In this document: positions 32,301-42,072 of the stretch, piece after piece
Position numbering within the stretch: the first letter of the stretch is position 1
How the letters are laid out: each line of letters begins with the position of its first letter
Assembly (NCBI RefSeq): GCF_008642355.1
Contig: NZ_CP029193.1
Coordinates: 7,278,001 to 7,342,000 of the forward strand
Direction: 5' to 3'
Source: Streptomyces venezuelae
Lineage (GTDB): Bacteria; Actinomycetota; Actinomycetes; Streptomycetales; Streptomycetaceae
DNA length: 64,000 nt
The notes under the pieces: generated by a model
Told to the model about the DNA's origin: nothing
Seen by the model: the letters and a program-made list of their open reading frames with translations, nothing else
Databases searched by the model: none
Translations under genes and position numbers: made by a program

Positions 32301-35300
32301 CGGCGGCAAGCAGGACGCGGCCGACCTGGGGCTCGCCGCGGTCGGACATCCGCTGCTCGGAGCGGCGGCGGAACTCGCCGAGGGCGGTGTACGGCTGCTC
32401 ACCGGCCGCATCAGCAGGCACGGCCACCCCTGGCTGGCCCAGCACACGCTCTTCGGTGCCGCTGTCGTGCCCGCGTCCGTGCTCGCGGAATGGGTGCTGT
32501 GCGCCGCAGACGAGGTCGGTTGCGCGGGCATCGAGGACCTCACGCTCCAGGCGCCTCTGGTGCTTCCCGACGCGGGGGGTGTGCAGGTGCAGATCGTGGT
32601 GGGGGCTGCCGACGGGGACGCCGGGCACCGGGACGTCCACGTCTACGCCCGGCCCGACGACGAGGACGCCCCAGCCGGCGGCGGTGGGACGTGGACGTGT
32701 CATGCCTCGGGGCAACTTGTCGCCGAGTCCGTGGGTGCGGGTGCGGGTGCGGATGCGGGCGCGGTTGTGGGTGTGGGGGATGACGGGGGTGACCCGGGGG
32801 GCGCGTGGCCGCCTGTCGGTGCCGAGGCGGTCGACCTGAGCGACTTCTACGCGCGGGCCGCCGCGACCGGCGTCGGATACGGTCCGGTCTTCACGGGGCT
32901 GCGTGGCCTGTGGCGGCGGAGCGGTGAGCTGTATGCCGAGGCGGTACTGCCCCAAGAGGCCCCGGACGCGGCCGGGTTCGGCCTGCACCCGGCCCTCCTC
33001 GATGCCGCACTGCACCCCGCTGTCCTGGGCGAACCACCGGCCGGGGTCGGCCAGGTATGGCTGCCGTTCAGCCTGACCGGGGTGTCGCTGTGGGCCACCG
33101 GCGCGACATCCGTACGAGTCCGCCTCACGCCGTCGGGCGACGACGACGGATCTCTCTCCGAAGGGACGGGCCGGACCTGGCGGGTCGCGGTGAGCGACCC
33201 GACCGGGGCGAAGGTACTGGCCTGCGAGGGCCTGGCCGTGGTCGCGGCGGGACGCGAGGTGCTGCGGGATGTCGCCGGTCGGGATGCGGCATCCGATCTG
33301 TACGCGTTGCGGTGGGTGCCGGTGCCGGTGCCGGTGCCGGAGCGGGAGCGGGAATTGTGGTCGGCTGCTCCCGCGGTCTCGGCGGGCGAGCTTCCGTCGG
33401 GCTGGGTCCGTCTGGGCGACGGTGGGCACCGCGCTCTGGACGCTCTGGAGGCTCTGGACGCTCTGTGTGCTGCCGTCGATTCGGGGGACCAGGTTCCGTC
33501 TGTTGTCCTTGCCGACGCGGGGAGCCTGGAGGAGAGTGCGGCGCCGGTCGCGGTGGAGCGTATCGCCGCACTCCTGGACCGCTGGCTTGCCGACACACGC
33601 TTCGCCGACGCCCGTCTGGTGCTGCTCACGCACGGCGCGGTCGCCACGGAGGACGTGCTGCCCGACCCGTCGGCCGCCGCGGTGCGCGGCCTCGTCCACC
33701 AGGCGCAGGTCGGCCACCCGGGGCGTCTCCTCCACATCGACGTGGGTGCTGGGGGTGGGGTGGAAGAACCTGCCCTGGTACGTGCCGTGGCCGCGGCAGT
33801 GGACGGGGACGAACCGCAACTCGCCCTCCGGGGCGGCGAGGTTCTGGCCCCCCGGCTTCACGGCGCCACCGCGTCGGCCGCCTCCGACACGACGACCCGC
33901 GTACTCGATCCGGACGGCACGGTGCTCCTCGTAGGACCGGCCGGGGCACCGGTCGCCGCCCTCGCGGAACACTTGGTGCGCAGCGAACAGTGTGGGCAGC
34001 TGCTGATCCTCGCGGAGGGGCAACTGAGCTCAGTGGTCCCGGAGTTGGACGGTCCGAGTGACACCGTGCACCTCGGCTCCCTCGACCCCGCGGACCCCGC
34101 CGCACTGACCGACGCCGTCGCCGCCGTAGACGAGGACCACCCCCTTACCGGAGTCATCCACGTCACCGGTGCCTCGACAGGCGGCTCGTTCGCGGACCGG
34201 TGGGCGGCGAAGGCGGCCGTCACCGCGGCCCTGGACGCCGCGACGGCCCACCTTCCCCTCGCCCTCTTCGCCGTGCTGTCACCGGCCGGCGTGGACCTGG
34301 GCGTCCCGCAGTCCGCGGCGGACGCCGCAGCCGACGCGTTCCGCGAGGCACTCGCCCTGCGTCGGAACACCGCGGGAACGACGGGTGTCGCCCTCACCTA
34401 CGCCCTGCCGGCCACCACCGACAAGAGCCCCGACCCGCCCCACCTTCCCGGCATCAACGGCCCCGAGCCCGAACAGCTCCCCGCCCTCCTGGACGCAGCC
34501 CGGGAGCGCGCAGGCACCCCCCTCGTCGCGGTCCGCGTGGCCCCCCGCTCACTGGCCTCCGCGGACCCGGACGCCCTGCCCGCGTCGCTCCGCCGACTCG
34601 CCGCATCGCGGGCCCCCGCCCGGCGTACCGCCGCCGACCGCACGCCGCCCACGGACTGGTCGGCGCGCCTGGCCCCGCTGTCCGCCGCCGAGCAGCTCCG
34701 GCTGCTCACCGAGGCCGTACGCACCCACGCCGCCGCCGTCCTCGGGCGCACCGACCCGGAGGCGCTGCGCGGTGATGCCACGTTCAAGCAGCTGGGCCTT
34801 GACTCGCTGACGGCCGTCGAACTGCGCAACCGGCTCGTGGCGGACACCGGGCTGCGCCTGCCCACGGCCCTCGTCTTCCGCCACCCCACCCCCGCCGCTG
34901 TCGCCGCCCATCTGCGCGAGCGCCTGACCGACAGCGCCCAGGGCCTGACCGGCAGCGGTGAGCGCGTGACCGGCAGCGGTGAGCGCGTGACCGGCGGCGG
35001 TGAGCGGACCGCAGGAGGCAAGGCGGGCGCCGCGGCACCTGCCCGGCCGCCCGCCCCGGGCGCCGTGCTGGGCGACCTCACCCGCATGGAGAACAGCCTC
35101 ACCGCCCTGGCGACCCGGCTGCCCCACGGCGAGACGGACGAGATCACCGCTCGTCTGGAGGCACTCCTGGCCCGCTGGAAGACCGCGAACGTCACGACGG
35201 ACGACACGACGGGCGCCGCGGGGAACGTCACGAGGAACGGCACGACGAGTGTCACCACGAACCTCACGACGGACGACGACAGTGCCGCCGACCGGCTCAA

Positions 35301-35397
35301 GGCCGCGTCCGCCGACCAGATCTTCGACTTCATCGACAACGAGCTGGGTGTCGGGCCCGACACCTCGCGCGCGACCCCCACTCCGAAGGCCGGGTGA
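26326..35397 (+). CDS. monAI: Monensin PKS MonAI: loading module and module 1
   Basis: The 3023-aa protein starts at ATG 26326; GTG 26323 directly before it is in frame. Neither has a clear ribosome site. Order: KSQ-AT-ACP loading module, then KS-AT-DH-KR(inactive)-ACP. It makes the acetate starter by decarboxylating malonyl-ACP and adds one methylmalonate unit without beta-reduction, giving a 2-methyl-3-oxobutanoyl chain; this keto group is C25 of monensin, later a hemiketal. There is no N-terminal docking helix, as expected for the first PKS protein. The C-terminal docking region (about 35040-35394) has the helix TRMENSLTALATRL and ends [11 protein letters not shown]. The stop is 6 nt from monAII. 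Confidence 0.93.
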   Translation: MATSPSGASAAPEPIAVVGMACRLPGAPDPTAFWHLLGEGRDAVRDTPPEQRRTDSGLRGPGGYLDRIDGFDASFFHVGPREAEAMDPQQRLLLELSWEALEDARILPPTLARSRTGVFVGALWDDYADLLDRAARNAVTRHTMTGVHRSILANRISYAYHLAGPSLTVDTAQSSSLVAVHLACESIRRGECETAFAGGVNLICSPRSTALAEARFGGLSATGRCHTFDARADGFVRGEGGGLVVLKPLGAARRDGDTVYCVISGSAVNSDGATDGLTLPSGQAQRDVVRTACDQAGVTPEQIQYVELHGTGTPVGDPIEAGALGAALGRDGARTVPLAVGSAKTNVGHLEAASGIVGLLKTALSIHHRKLAPSLNFDTPHPAIPLAELGLAVQRETGDWPRPGQRLIAGVSSFGMGGTNGHVVVAEEPGCAGSVSRGPAAAERGSTKPVPMVRTAVVPWPVSAHSASALPAQAARLRTHLAGRPAAPDATPDAVRIGHALATTRAPLAHRAVLLGGDTAELLDALDALATDEQTAAVVRGEADPDGKAAFLFSGQGAQRPGMGRELYAAHPVFADALDEAFAALDVHLDRPLREIVLGEDAERRGLLDRTEYTQPALFAIETGLYRLAVAHGLTPDYVLGHSVGEITAAHVAGVLSLADASALVAARGRLMQAVRAPGAMAAWRATADEAAELLAGHEERAAVAAVNGPESVVVSGDRDTVEELTLAWQAYGRKAHRLKVSHAFHSPHMDSVLDELRAVAAGLTFHAPVIPVVSNVTGEPVSADGAEQADPEYWARHAREPVRFLDGVRGLCERGVTTFVELGPDAPLSAMARECFPAEAGGPGSGSSRPRPAAVAACRRGRDEAHTFMTALAQAYVRGADVDFTAAYGSPGDAERVSLPTYAFQRERYWPETEWPEGERPEAERPDGEPVAAYREVRDHSASEANGPRPAGGARTVLAERLAALSVADQERTLLGLVAQQVAVVLGGTSTTVETARTFKQSGFDSVAAAELSERLGAVTGLPLPATLTFDHPTPLAVAAHLRARLVGAGDESPVRSAGPDSSGGPSGLAEHDDDPIAVVAMSCRYPGGAGTPEDLWRLVADGADAIGAFPTDRGWDLERLFHPDADRSGTSYTREGGFLYDAADFDAEFFDISPREALAVDPQQRLLLECAWEAFERAGLDHRTLKGSLTGVFVGMTNQDYGPRLHEPSQSTDGYLLTGSTPSVASGRLSFSFGLEGPALTVDTACSSSLVTLHLAAQALRRGECDLALAGGATVLATPGMFTEFSRQRGLAPDGRCKPFAERADGTGWAEGVGLVLLERLSVARRNGHEVLAVIRGSAVNQDGASNGLTAPNGPSQQRVIRAALADARLTADEVDAVEAHGTGTTLGDPIEAQALISTYGQGRSPERPLWLGSVKSNIGHTQAAAGVAGVIKMVLALRHDLLPATLHVDEPSGHVDWSSGAVRLLTEPVVWPRGDRPRRAAVSSFGISGTNAHLVLEEPPSETFQVEAEREVADSGAAGGVLVPWVISGRSSAALREQARRLGEFVMADGPGGAASAAEVGRALVTRRSVFEHRAVVVGRGRDELVAGVTALAAGEASADVVSGVASGEVGPGPVLVFPGQGSQWVGMGARLLDESPVFAARIGECEQALSAYVGWSLREVLRGDGGELSRVEVVQPVLWAVMVSLAAVWADQGIVPAAVVGHSQGEIAAAVVAGALTLEDGAKIVALRSRALRQLSGEGAMASLGGGREQAAELVEGYSGVGVAAVNGPSSTVISGPPEQVAAVVADAEARGLRGRVIDVDYASHSPQVDTITDELTRILAGVRPVAAPVAFYSAVTGTRIDTTGLDTDYWVTNLRRPVRFADAVSALLADGHRVFVESSSHPVLTLGLQETFEEAGVDAVTVPTLRREDGGLNRLALSLAQAFVAGCAVRWENWFPGRGAAGVSPAGGTADVPLASGAANGSTAGAATGLALPTYAFQRRRYWLEASGGKQDAADLGLAAVGHPLLGAAAELAEGGVRLLTGRISRHGHPWLAQHTLFGAAVVPASVLAEWVLCAADEVGCAGIEDLTLQAPLVLPDAGGVQVQIVVGAADGDAGHRDVHVYARPDDEDAPAGGGGTWTCHASGQLVAESVGAGAGADAGAVVGVGDDGGDPGGAWPPVGAEAVDLSDFYARAAATGVGYGPVFTGLRGLWRRSGELYAEAVLPQEAPDAAGFGLHPALLDAALHPAVLGEPPAGVGQVWLPFSLTGVSLWATGATSVRVRLTPSGDDDGSLSEGTGRTWRVAVSDPTGAKVLACEGLAVVAAGREVLRDVAGRDAASDLYALRWVPVPVPVPERERELWSAAPAVSAGELPSGWVRLGDGGHRALDALEALDALCAAVDSGDQVPSVVLADAGSLEESAAPVAVERIAALLDRWLADTRFADARLVLLTHGAVATEDVLPDPSAAAVRGLVHQAQVGHPGRLLHIDVGAGGGVEEPALVRAVAAAVDGDEPQLALRGGEVLAPRLHGATASAASDTTTRVLDPDGTVLLVGPAGAPVAALAEHLVRSEQCGQLLILAEGQLSSVVPELDGPSDTVHLGSLDPADPAALTDAVAAVDEDHPLTGVIHVTGASTGGSFADRWAAKAAVTAALDAATAHLPLALFAVLSPAGVDLGVPQSAADAAADAFREALALRRNTAGTTGVALTYALPATTDKSPDPPHLPGINGPEPEQLPALLDAARERAGTPLVAVRVAPRSLASADPDALPASLRRLAASRAPARRTAADRTPPTDWSARLAPLSAAEQLRLLTEAVRTHAAAVLGRTDPEALRGDATFKQLGLDSLTAVELRNRLVADTGLRLPTALVFRHPTPAAVAAHLRERLTDSAQGLTGSGERVTGSGERVTGGGERTAGGKAGAAAPARPPAPGAVLGDLTRMENSLTALATRLPHGETDEITARLEALLARWKTANVTTDDTTGAAGNVTRNGTTSVTTNLTTDDDSAADRLKAASADQIFDFIDNELGVGPDTSRATPTPKAG
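26365..29470 (+). other. Loading module: KSQ - AT(malonyl) - ACP
   Basis: KSQ (26365-27610): the active-site Cys is replaced by Gln in VDTAQSSSL (CAG at 26842-26844), while the His residues in ELHGTGTPVG and AKTNVGH remain; this is the decarboxylase type that makes a starter from an extender. AT (27967-28860): GQGAQRPGMG, GHSVGE and HAFH (28552-28563), the malonyl-CoA signature, so the starter is acetyl. ACP (about 29240-29470): SGFDSVAAAEL, with the attachment Ser codon at 29344-29346; the second position is Val instead of the usual Leu. A charged Glu/Pro-rich linker with repeats of xRPE joins the AT to the ACP. Confidence 0.92.
29554..34915 (+). other. Module 1: KS - AT(methylmalonyl) - DH - KR(inactive) - ACP
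   Basis: KS (29554-30830): Cys codon at 30067 in [16 protein letters not shown] and KSNIGHTQA intact. AT (31160-32070): GHSQGE and YASH (31741-31752), methylmalonyl-CoA. DH (32335-33270): HTLFGAAVVP keeps HxxxGxxxxP (His at 32443), and [10 protein letters not shown] keeps the Asp. KR (33300-34560): the NADPH loop GGTGxxG is lost (VGPAGAPVA), and the catalytic Tyr region QANYASAN has become QSAADAAA, so no reduction is possible and the DH has no substrate. ACP (34690-34915): [11 protein letters not shown], Ser at 34804. Net result: a retained beta-ketone. Confidence 0.9.
34945..35007 (+). repeat. Three 21-bp tandem repeats in the MonAI post-ACP linker
   Basis: Units at 34945, 34966 and 34987 encode (L/V)TGSGER-type heptapeptides in the flexible linker between ACP1 and the docking domain. 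The period is a multiple of three, so the frame is kept. Confidence 0.9.
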
Positions 35398-35403
35398 CCC
35401 CAC

Positions 35404-38400
35404 ATGGCGAGTGAAGAGCTACTGGTCGAGTATCTGCGCAGGGTGACCACCGAGCTCCACGACACGCGTCGGCGCCTGGCGCACGAGGAGGACCGCAGGC
35501 ACGAGCCGATCGCCGTCGTCGGGATGGCCTGCCGCTTCCCGGGCGGCGTGTCCTCCCCGGAGGACCTCTGGGACCTCGTGGCCGCAGGGAAGGACGCCAT
35601 CGAGGACTTCCCGACCGACCGGGGGTGGGATCTGGAGTCGCTCTACCACCCGGACCCGGCCCACTACGCCACCAGCTACGTGCGCCACGGCGGATTCGTG
35701 GACGACGCCTGCTCCTTCGACGCCGACTTCTTCGGCATCAGCCCGCGCGAGGCGCTGGCGATGGACCCGCAGCAGCGCCTGATGCTGGAGACGTCCTGGG
35801 AGCTCTTCGAGCGTGCCGGCATCGACCCCGTCTCCCTCAAGGGCAGTCTCACGGGTGTCTACGCGGGTGTGTCGAGCGAGGACTACATGTCCCAACTGCC
35901 CCGCATCCCCGAAGGGTTCGAGGGACACGCCACCACGGGCAGCCTCACCAGCGTCATCTCCGGCCGGGTGGCCTACCACTACGGTCTCGAAGGCCCCGCC
36001 GTCACCGTCGACACGGCCTGCTCGGCCTCGCTCGTCGCCATCCACCTGGCGAGCCAGGCGCTGCGCCAGGGCGACTGCGACCTGGCGCTCGCGGGCGGGG
36101 TGCTCGTGCTGTCGAGCCCGCTGATGTTCACCGAGTTCTGCCGCCAGCGCGGACTCGCGCCCGACGGGCGCTGCAAGCCGTTCGCCGCCGCGGCCGACGG
36201 CACCGGCTTCTCCGAGGGCATCGGCCTGATCCTGCTCGAACGCCTCTCGGACGCCCGCCGCAACGGCCACGACGTCCTGGCCGTCGTCCGCGGCTCGGCG
36301 GTGAACCAGGACGGCGCGAGCAACGGCCTCACCGCCCCCAACGACGCCGCGCAGGAACAGGTCATCCGAGCCGCCCTCGCGAGCGCCCGCCTCGCCCCGG
36401 CCGAGGTGGACGCGGTCGAGGCACACGGTACCGGCACCAAACTGGGCGACCCCATCGAAGCCGGCGCCCTGCTCGCCACCTATGGGCGGCACCGCGAGAG
36501 CCCCCTCCTGCTCGGCTCCCTCAAGTCCAACATCGGCCACACGCACGCCACGGCCGGTGTCGCCGGAGTCATCAAGACCGTGATGGCCATCCGCAACGGC
36601 CTGGTACCCGCAACACTCCACGTCGAGGAACTCAGCCCACATGTCGACTGGGACGAGGGCGCGATCGAGGTCGTCACCGAGCCCACCCCATGGCCCGACA
36701 CCGGCCACCCGCGCCGGGCGGGCGTGTCCGCGTTCGGCATCTCGGGGACGAACGCGCATCTGATCCTGGAAGAGGCGCCGCGTGACGAGGCCGCGACGCG
36801 GGAGGCTGTCGCGGCCCCGCCGGGATCGGTGGTGCCGTGGGTGGTCTCCGGACGGACACCCGACGCGCTGCGCGAACAGGCCCGTCGTCTGAATGAGTTC
36901 GTCGCGGGAGACACGGAGGCGCTGCCGGGCGAGGTCGGCTGGTCCCTGGCCACTACGCGGTCGGTGTTCGAGCACCGGGCCGTGGTGGTCGGCCGCGACC
37001 GGGACGCTCTGACGGACGGTCTTGGGGCGCTGGCTTCCGGTGTGGTGTCTGCGGATGTGGTGTCAGGGGTGACGTCCGGTGATGTGGGTCCTGGACCGGT
37101 GTTGGTGTTTCCGGGGCAGGGGTCGCAGTGGGTCGGGATGGGCGCGCAGTTGCTGGAGGAGTCGCCCGTGTTCGCGGCCCGCATCGGTGAGTGTGAGCGG
37201 GCGCTGTCGGAGTATGTGGACTGGTCGTTGACGGAGGTGTTGCGCGGGGACGGCAGTGAGCTGTCGCGGGTGGAGGTCGTGCAGCCGGTGTTGTGGGCGG
37301 TGATGGTCTCGCTCGCCGCGGTGTGGGTGGATCAGGGGATTACGCCTGCGGCGGTGATCGGGCATTCGCAGGGTGAGATGGCCGCTGCGTGTGTCGCGGG
37401 TGCGCTGTCGCTGGAGGATGCGGCGCGGATCGTTGCGGTACGCAGCGACGCACTGCGGCAGTTGCAGGGGCATGGTGACATGGCGTCCGTCGGCACCAGT
37501 GCAGGGCGGGTCGTCGAGCTGATCGGGGACCGGCCGGGCGTCAGCGTCGCGGCCGTCAACGGGCCGTCTTCCACGGTGATTTCTGGTTCGCCCGAGCATG
37601 TGGCGGCTGTCGTTGCCGAGGCGGAAGAGTGTGGTCTTCGCGCCCGGGTGATCGATGTCGGCTACGCCTCCCATAACCCCCAGATCGACGCACTGCACGA
37701 TCTGCTCTCCGAGCGCCTGGCCGACATCCGGCCCGTCTCGACTGACGTGGCGTTCTACTCCACCGTCACCGCCGAGCGGCTGGCAGACACCACCGCCCTG
37801 GACACCGCCTACTGGGTCACCAACCTCCGCCAGCCCGTCCGCTTTGCCGAGACGGTCGAAGCGCTCCTTGCCGACGGCTACCGGCTGTTCATCGAGGCCA
37901 GCGCCCACCCCGTCCTTGCCCTCGGCATGGAGGAGACCATCGAGCGGGCCGACGTGCCCGCCACCGTCGTCCCCACCCTGCGCCGCGACCACGGCGACAC
38001 CGCCCAGCTCACCCGCGCCGCCGCCCAAGCCTTCGCGGCAGGCGCGGACATCGACTGGCGGCGCTGGTTCCCGGCCGACCCGACCCCTCGTACCGTCGAC
38101 CTGCCCACGTACGCCTTCCAGCGCCGACGCTACTGGCTGGCCGACAGGGTGAGGCGGGACGACGTCGGACAACAGGGGACGGCCGGGTCCGGGCACGCGC
38201 AGTTGCCCACCGTCGTCGCGCTCGCCGACGGGGGAGTGGTGCTCGACGGGCGGGTCTCCGCCGAGCGTGGGGGCTGGCTGGGCGGGCACGTGGTCGCCGG
38301 GACCGTTCTGGTGCCGGGTGCCGCGATCGTGGAGTGGGTGCTGCGGGCCGCCGACGACGCGGGGTGCGGGACTCTCCAGGAGCTGACCCTCCAGGCGCCC

Positions 38401-41400
38401 TTGGTGCTGCCCGAGCGGGGCGGCTGCGAGGTCCAGGTCGTCGTGGGCGCGGCCGACGACCAGGGCAGGAGCGACGTACGCGTGTACTCGCGCCCTGAGC
38501 GGGATGCCGGTGCCGTGTGGGTGTGTCATGCCGTCGGCGAGCTCGGGCGGGAGCCGGGGGCGAGGCCTGCGCGGCAGGCCGGTGCGTGGCCTCCGGCGGG
38601 GGCGGAACCGGTGGACGTGAGCGACTTCTACGACCGGGTCGTCGCCGCCGGATACGAGTACGGGCCCGCGTTCCGTGGACTGCGTGCGATGTGGCGGCAA
38701 GGGGAGGAGCTGCTGGCGGAGGTGGAGCTGCCCGAGCAGGCCGGTTCACCCGCCGGGTTCGGCATGCATCCCGCGCTGCTGGACGCCGCTCTGCACCCGC
38801 TGCTCGCACAGCGGGGTCTCGACGCGGACGGTTCCGGGGCCGCGGCCGAGCAGGTGCTGTTGCCGTTCACCTGGAGCGGTGTCTCGCTGTGGGCCACCGA
38901 TGCCACGACCGTGCGTGTGCGCATCGGCGGACTCCGTGGACCGGGTCGGCTGCTCGGGGGCGGCGAGGAGACGGTGTCGCTGGTCGTGACCGACCCCGCC
39001 GGGGCGCCCGTCCTCGACGTCTCCGAGCTGCGGCTGCGGTCCACCGGCGCCCAGCAGGTGCGGGCGGCGGTGGGATCGGTCGGGTCCGGTGCCGACGGGC
39101 TGTACGAACTGCGGTGGACACCGCTTCCCGTTCCGGCGACCGCGGACGGGCCGGGTGCGGTCGATGGCATCGGCTGTGTGACGCTCGGTGGGCTGGACGC
39201 CGAGGGCGTACGGGGACTCGCCGACGCCGATGGCGAACCGCCCTCGGTGGTGCTGGCCCCCGTGGACACTTCGGACGCGGTGACCGGAGGGGACGGACTC
39301 GACCTGACGGTACGTGTGTTGGGTGTCGTCCAGGAGTTTCTTGCCGAGCCCCGCCTTGAGCAGACGCAACTCGTCTTCGTCACTCGCGGTGCGACCGGTC
39401 CCCATGAGGGAGACGGGGAGTCGTACGCCCCTGACCCGGCGGGCGCGGCCGTGTGGGGTCTGGTGCGCAGCGCGCAGTCGGAGAATCCGGGCCGGTTCGT
39501 CCTGCTCGACCTGGATGTCGCGCTCGACCACGGCGGCCGTGAGGTTCTGCGCTCCGTCCGGCGCGCGACCGAGGCCGACGAGGCTCAAATCGCTGTTCGG
39601 GGTGAGCGGTTGCTGGTTCCCAGGTGGGCGCGGGCCGACAAGCCCGCCGAACTGTCCGGGCCGCCCGGGGTGCGGGCCTGGCGGCTCGTCGGCGGCGCGT
39701 CCGGAACGCTCGACGCCGTCCAGGCCGTGGGCTGCGAAGAGGTGCTGGGCTCGCTGGGGGCAGGGCAGGTCCGCATCGCCGTGCATACGGCAGGCGTCAA
39801 CTTCCGTGACGTACTGATCGCGCTCGGCATGTATCCGGACGCCGACGCGCTGCCCGGCACCGAGGCGGCCGGTGTGGTGACGGAGGTCGGGCCGGGTGTC
39901 ACCGGGTTGTCGGCGGGCGACCGGGTGATGGGCATGCTGGAGGGCGCCTTCGGGCCGTGGGCCGTCGCCGACGCGCGCATGCTGGCGCCGGTCCCGGCCG
40001 GCTGGGACATGCGGCAGGCGGCAGCCGCTCCGGCCGCGTTCCTCACCGCCTGGTACGGCCTGGTCGAACTGGCCGAGCTGAAGGCCGGTGAGCGGGTGTT
40101 GATCCATGCCGCCACGGGTGGTGTGGGGAGGGCGGCGGTGCAGATCGCGCGGCATCTCGGGGCCGAGGTGTTCGCCACGGCCAGTCCGGCCAAGCACGCC
40201 GTGCTGGAGGAGATGGGCATTGATGCCGCGCATCGTGCCTCCTCCCGGGACCTCGCCTTCGAGGGCGCGTTCCGGCAGGCCACCGACGGCCGGGGCATGG
40301 ACGTCGTACTCAACAGTCTCACCGGCGAACTCCTCGACGCGTCCCTGCGGTTGCTCGGCGGCGGCACCGGTGCGGGTGGGCGTCTCGTCGAGATGGGCAA
40401 GAGCGATCCCCGAGACCCCGAACTGGTCGCGCTGGAACATCCCGGCGTGTCGTACGAGGCCTTCGACCTGGTCGCCGACGCCGGGCCCGAGCGGCTCGGG
40501 CGGATGCTCGACCTGCTCGGAGGCCTCTTCGCCGACGGGACGCTGGTGCCCCTGCCGGTCGCGGCACGGCCCCTGGGGCGGGCACCCGAGGTGTTCCGGC
40601 ACATGAGCCAGGCGAAGCACACCGGCAAGCTCGTGCTCGACGTACCCGCTCCGCTCGACCCCGACGGCACCGTCCTCATCACCGGCGGCACCGGCACCAT
40701 CGGCGCCGCCGTGGCCGAACACCTGGCACGCACGGGCGAGAGCAGGCACCTGCTCCTCGTCGGCCGCAACGGAGACGCGGCCGAGGGCGCGGACGAACTC
40801 GCCGCGCGGATGACCGAGTTGGGTGCCGACGTCACCTTCGCGGCCGTCGACGTGACCGAGCCCGGCGCCGTCGCCGGGCTGATCGCAGGAATTGATCCGG
40901 CGCACCCGCTGACCGGCGTCATACACGCCGCCGGCGTGCTCGACAACGCCATGATCGGCAGCCAGAGCCCCGAGAGCCTCGCCCGGGTGTGGGCGGCCAA
41001 GGCGGCGGCCGCGTACGAACTGCACGAAGCCACACGGGAGATGCGGCTCGGCATGTTCGTGACGTTCTCCTCCTTCGCCTCCACCATGGGCACCCCTGGC
41101 CAGGCCAACTACGCCTCCGCCAACGCCTACTGCGACGCGCTGGCCGCCCGCCGCCGCGCCGAGGGCCTCCCCGGGCTCTCCGTGGCATGGGGGCTGTGGG
41201 AGACCGCCAGCGGCCTCACCGGCACGCTGTCGGCGGCCGACCGGGCCCGCATCGACCGGTACGGCATCAAACCCACGGGCGCCGGACGCGGCTGCGCCCT
41301 GCTGGCCGCCGCACGCACCCACGGGCGCCCCGACCTGCTCGCGATGGACCTCGACCCGCGAGTCCCTGCCGCATCCGACGCCCCGGTCCCCGCCGTCCTG

Positions 41401-42015
41401 CGCACGCTTGCGGCCGCGGCGACATCCGCGACCGCGCGGCCCACCGCGGCCGCGGCGGGCGGGGCGACACACTGGTCCGACAGGCTCACCGGCCTCACCG
41501 CCGAGGAGCGACTCGACCTCCTCACCACCCTGGTGCGCACCCAGGCGGCCGGAGTGCTCGGTCACGCGGACCCGGACGCGGTGCAGGTCGACACGCCGTT
41601 CAAGGAACTCGGCCTCGACTCGCTCACCGCCGTGGAACTCCGCAACAGGCTCGCCGCCGCGACCGGCCTGAAACTGCCCGCCGCGCTCGTCTTCGACTAC
41701 CCGCAGGCCCACGTGCTCGCCGCCCACCTGGCCGAACGGCTCGCCCCCGACGCGGCGGCGCAGGCGGGGCGGGCGGCGAGCGGCGACACGACCGCCCACG
41801 CCCTCCAGGAGGTGGCCCGGGTCGAGCACGCCTTGTCCGCCGCCGTCGCCCAGGGACTGGACCAGGCGGCCGTCGCGGCCCGCCTGGAGGCCCTCCTCGC
41901 CCGCTTCACGGCGAGTACGGCCGCCGCGGCGGACGGCGACGACGCGGTGGACCAGCTGGAGACGGCCACCGCCGAACAGGTACTGGACTTCATCGACAAC
42001 GAACTCGGGGTGTGA
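35404..42015 (+). CDS. monAII: Monensin PKS MonAII: module 2
   Basis: The 2203-aa protein starts at ATG 35404, 6 nt after monAI. The N-terminal docking helix is [18 protein letters not shown], and the C-terminal docking region ends [10 protein letters not shown]. It holds one complete reducing module, KS-AT-DH-ER-KR-ACP. It accepts the chain from MonAI, adds methylmalonate and reduces the beta-carbon to methylene (C23 of monensin, with methyl C22). The single-module size and full reductive loop match the published MonAII. The AT coding region is almost identical in DNA to that of module 4. The gap of 57 nt to monAIII contains only the GGGGAG ribosome site of the next gene. Confidence 0.93.
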   Translation: MASEELLVEYLRRVTTELHDTRRRLAHEEDRRHEPIAVVGMACRFPGGVSSPEDLWDLVAAGKDAIEDFPTDRGWDLESLYHPDPAHYATSYVRHGGFVDDACSFDADFFGISPREALAMDPQQRLMLETSWELFERAGIDPVSLKGSLTGVYAGVSSEDYMSQLPRIPEGFEGHATTGSLTSVISGRVAYHYGLEGPAVTVDTACSASLVAIHLASQALRQGDCDLALAGGVLVLSSPLMFTEFCRQRGLAPDGRCKPFAAAADGTGFSEGIGLILLERLSDARRNGHDVLAVVRGSAVNQDGASNGLTAPNDAAQEQVIRAALASARLAPAEVDAVEAHGTGTKLGDPIEAGALLATYGRHRESPLLLGSLKSNIGHTHATAGVAGVIKTVMAIRNGLVPATLHVEELSPHVDWDEGAIEVVTEPTPWPDTGHPRRAGVSAFGISGTNAHLILEEAPRDEAATREAVAAPPGSVVPWVVSGRTPDALREQARRLNEFVAGDTEALPGEVGWSLATTRSVFEHRAVVVGRDRDALTDGLGALASGVVSADVVSGVTSGDVGPGPVLVFPGQGSQWVGMGAQLLEESPVFAARIGECERALSEYVDWSLTEVLRGDGSELSRVEVVQPVLWAVMVSLAAVWVDQGITPAAVIGHSQGEMAAACVAGALSLEDAARIVAVRSDALRQLQGHGDMASVGTSAGRVVELIGDRPGVSVAAVNGPSSTVISGSPEHVAAVVAEAEECGLRARVIDVGYASHNPQIDALHDLLSERLADIRPVSTDVAFYSTVTAERLADTTALDTAYWVTNLRQPVRFAETVEALLADGYRLFIEASAHPVLALGMEETIERADVPATVVPTLRRDHGDTAQLTRAAAQAFAAGADIDWRRWFPADPTPRTVDLPTYAFQRRRYWLADRVRRDDVGQQGTAGSGHAQLPTVVALADGGVVLDGRVSAERGGWLGGHVVAGTVLVPGAAIVEWVLRAADDAGCGTLQELTLQAPLVLPERGGCEVQVVVGAADDQGRSDVRVYSRPERDAGAVWVCHAVGELGREPGARPARQAGAWPPAGAEPVDVSDFYDRVVAAGYEYGPAFRGLRAMWRQGEELLAEVELPEQAGSPAGFGMHPALLDAALHPLLAQRGLDADGSGAAAEQVLLPFTWSGVSLWATDATTVRVRIGGLRGPGRLLGGGEETVSLVVTDPAGAPVLDVSELRLRSTGAQQVRAAVGSVGSGADGLYELRWTPLPVPATADGPGAVDGIGCVTLGGLDAEGVRGLADADGEPPSVVLAPVDTSDAVTGGDGLDLTVRVLGVVQEFLAEPRLEQTQLVFVTRGATGPHEGDGESYAPDPAGAAVWGLVRSAQSENPGRFVLLDLDVALDHGGREVLRSVRRATEADEAQIAVRGERLLVPRWARADKPAELSGPPGVRAWRLVGGASGTLDAVQAVGCEEVLGSLGAGQVRIAVHTAGVNFRDVLIALGMYPDADALPGTEAAGVVTEVGPGVTGLSAGDRVMGMLEGAFGPWAVADARMLAPVPAGWDMRQAAAAPAAFLTAWYGLVELAELKAGERVLIHAATGGVGRAAVQIARHLGAEVFATASPAKHAVLEEMGIDAAHRASSRDLAFEGAFRQATDGRGMDVVLNSLTGELLDASLRLLGGGTGAGGRLVEMGKSDPRDPELVALEHPGVSYEAFDLVADAGPERLGRMLDLLGGLFADGTLVPLPVAARPLGRAPEVFRHMSQAKHTGKLVLDVPAPLDPDGTVLITGGTGTIGAAVAEHLARTGESRHLLLVGRNGDAAEGADELAARMTELGADVTFAAVDVTEPGAVAGLIAGIDPAHPLTGVIHAAGVLDNAMIGSQSPESLARVWAAKAAAAYELHEATREMRLGMFVTFSSFASTMGTPGQANYASANAYCDALAARRRAEGLPGLSVAWGLWETASGLTGTLSAADRARIDRYGIKPTGAGRGCALLAAARTHGRPDLLAMDLDPRVPAASDAPVPAVLRTLAAAATSATARPTAAAAGGATHWSDRLTGLTAEERLDLLTTLVRTQAAGVLGHADPDAVQVDTPFKELGLDSLTAVELRNRLAAATGLKLPAALVFDYPQAHVLAAHLAERLAPDAAAQAGRAASGDTTAHALQEVARVEHALSAAVAQGLDQAAVAARLEALLARFTASTAAAADGDDAVDQLETATAEQVLDFIDNELGV
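35500..41740 (+). other. Module 2: KS - AT(methylmalonyl) - DH - ER - KR - ACP
   Basis: KS (35500-36780): VDTACSASL, Cys codon at 36019. AT (37090-38010): GHSQGE and YASH (37663-37674), methylmalonyl-CoA. DH (38190-39050): [10 protein letters not shown], His at 38287; [12 protein letters not shown] (about 39660-40650): [12 protein letters not shown] and the NADPH loop [22 protein letters not shown] (about 40660-41340): [21 protein letters not shown] (B-type LDD position reads LDN), SSFAS and [10 protein letters not shown] with catalytic Ser and Tyr. ACP (41510-41740): [11 protein letters not shown], Ser at 41620. All domains look active, so a saturated methylene is made. Confidence 0.92.
37096..38126 (+). 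repeat. AT2 copy of a long near-identical repeat shared with AT4
   Basis: This stretch aligns without gaps to 49237-50267 (constant offset 12141). Long blocks are identical to the base, for example around 37980-38090 and 50121-50231. It covers the whole methylmalonyl AT and the post-AT linker. The differences are scattered and mostly in third codon positions. Confidence 0.85.
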
Positions 42016-42072
42016 GCCGCGTGCCGGCCGCACACCTCGCGTCGCGATCACGGGCGGGGAGTTGAAGCGCAC

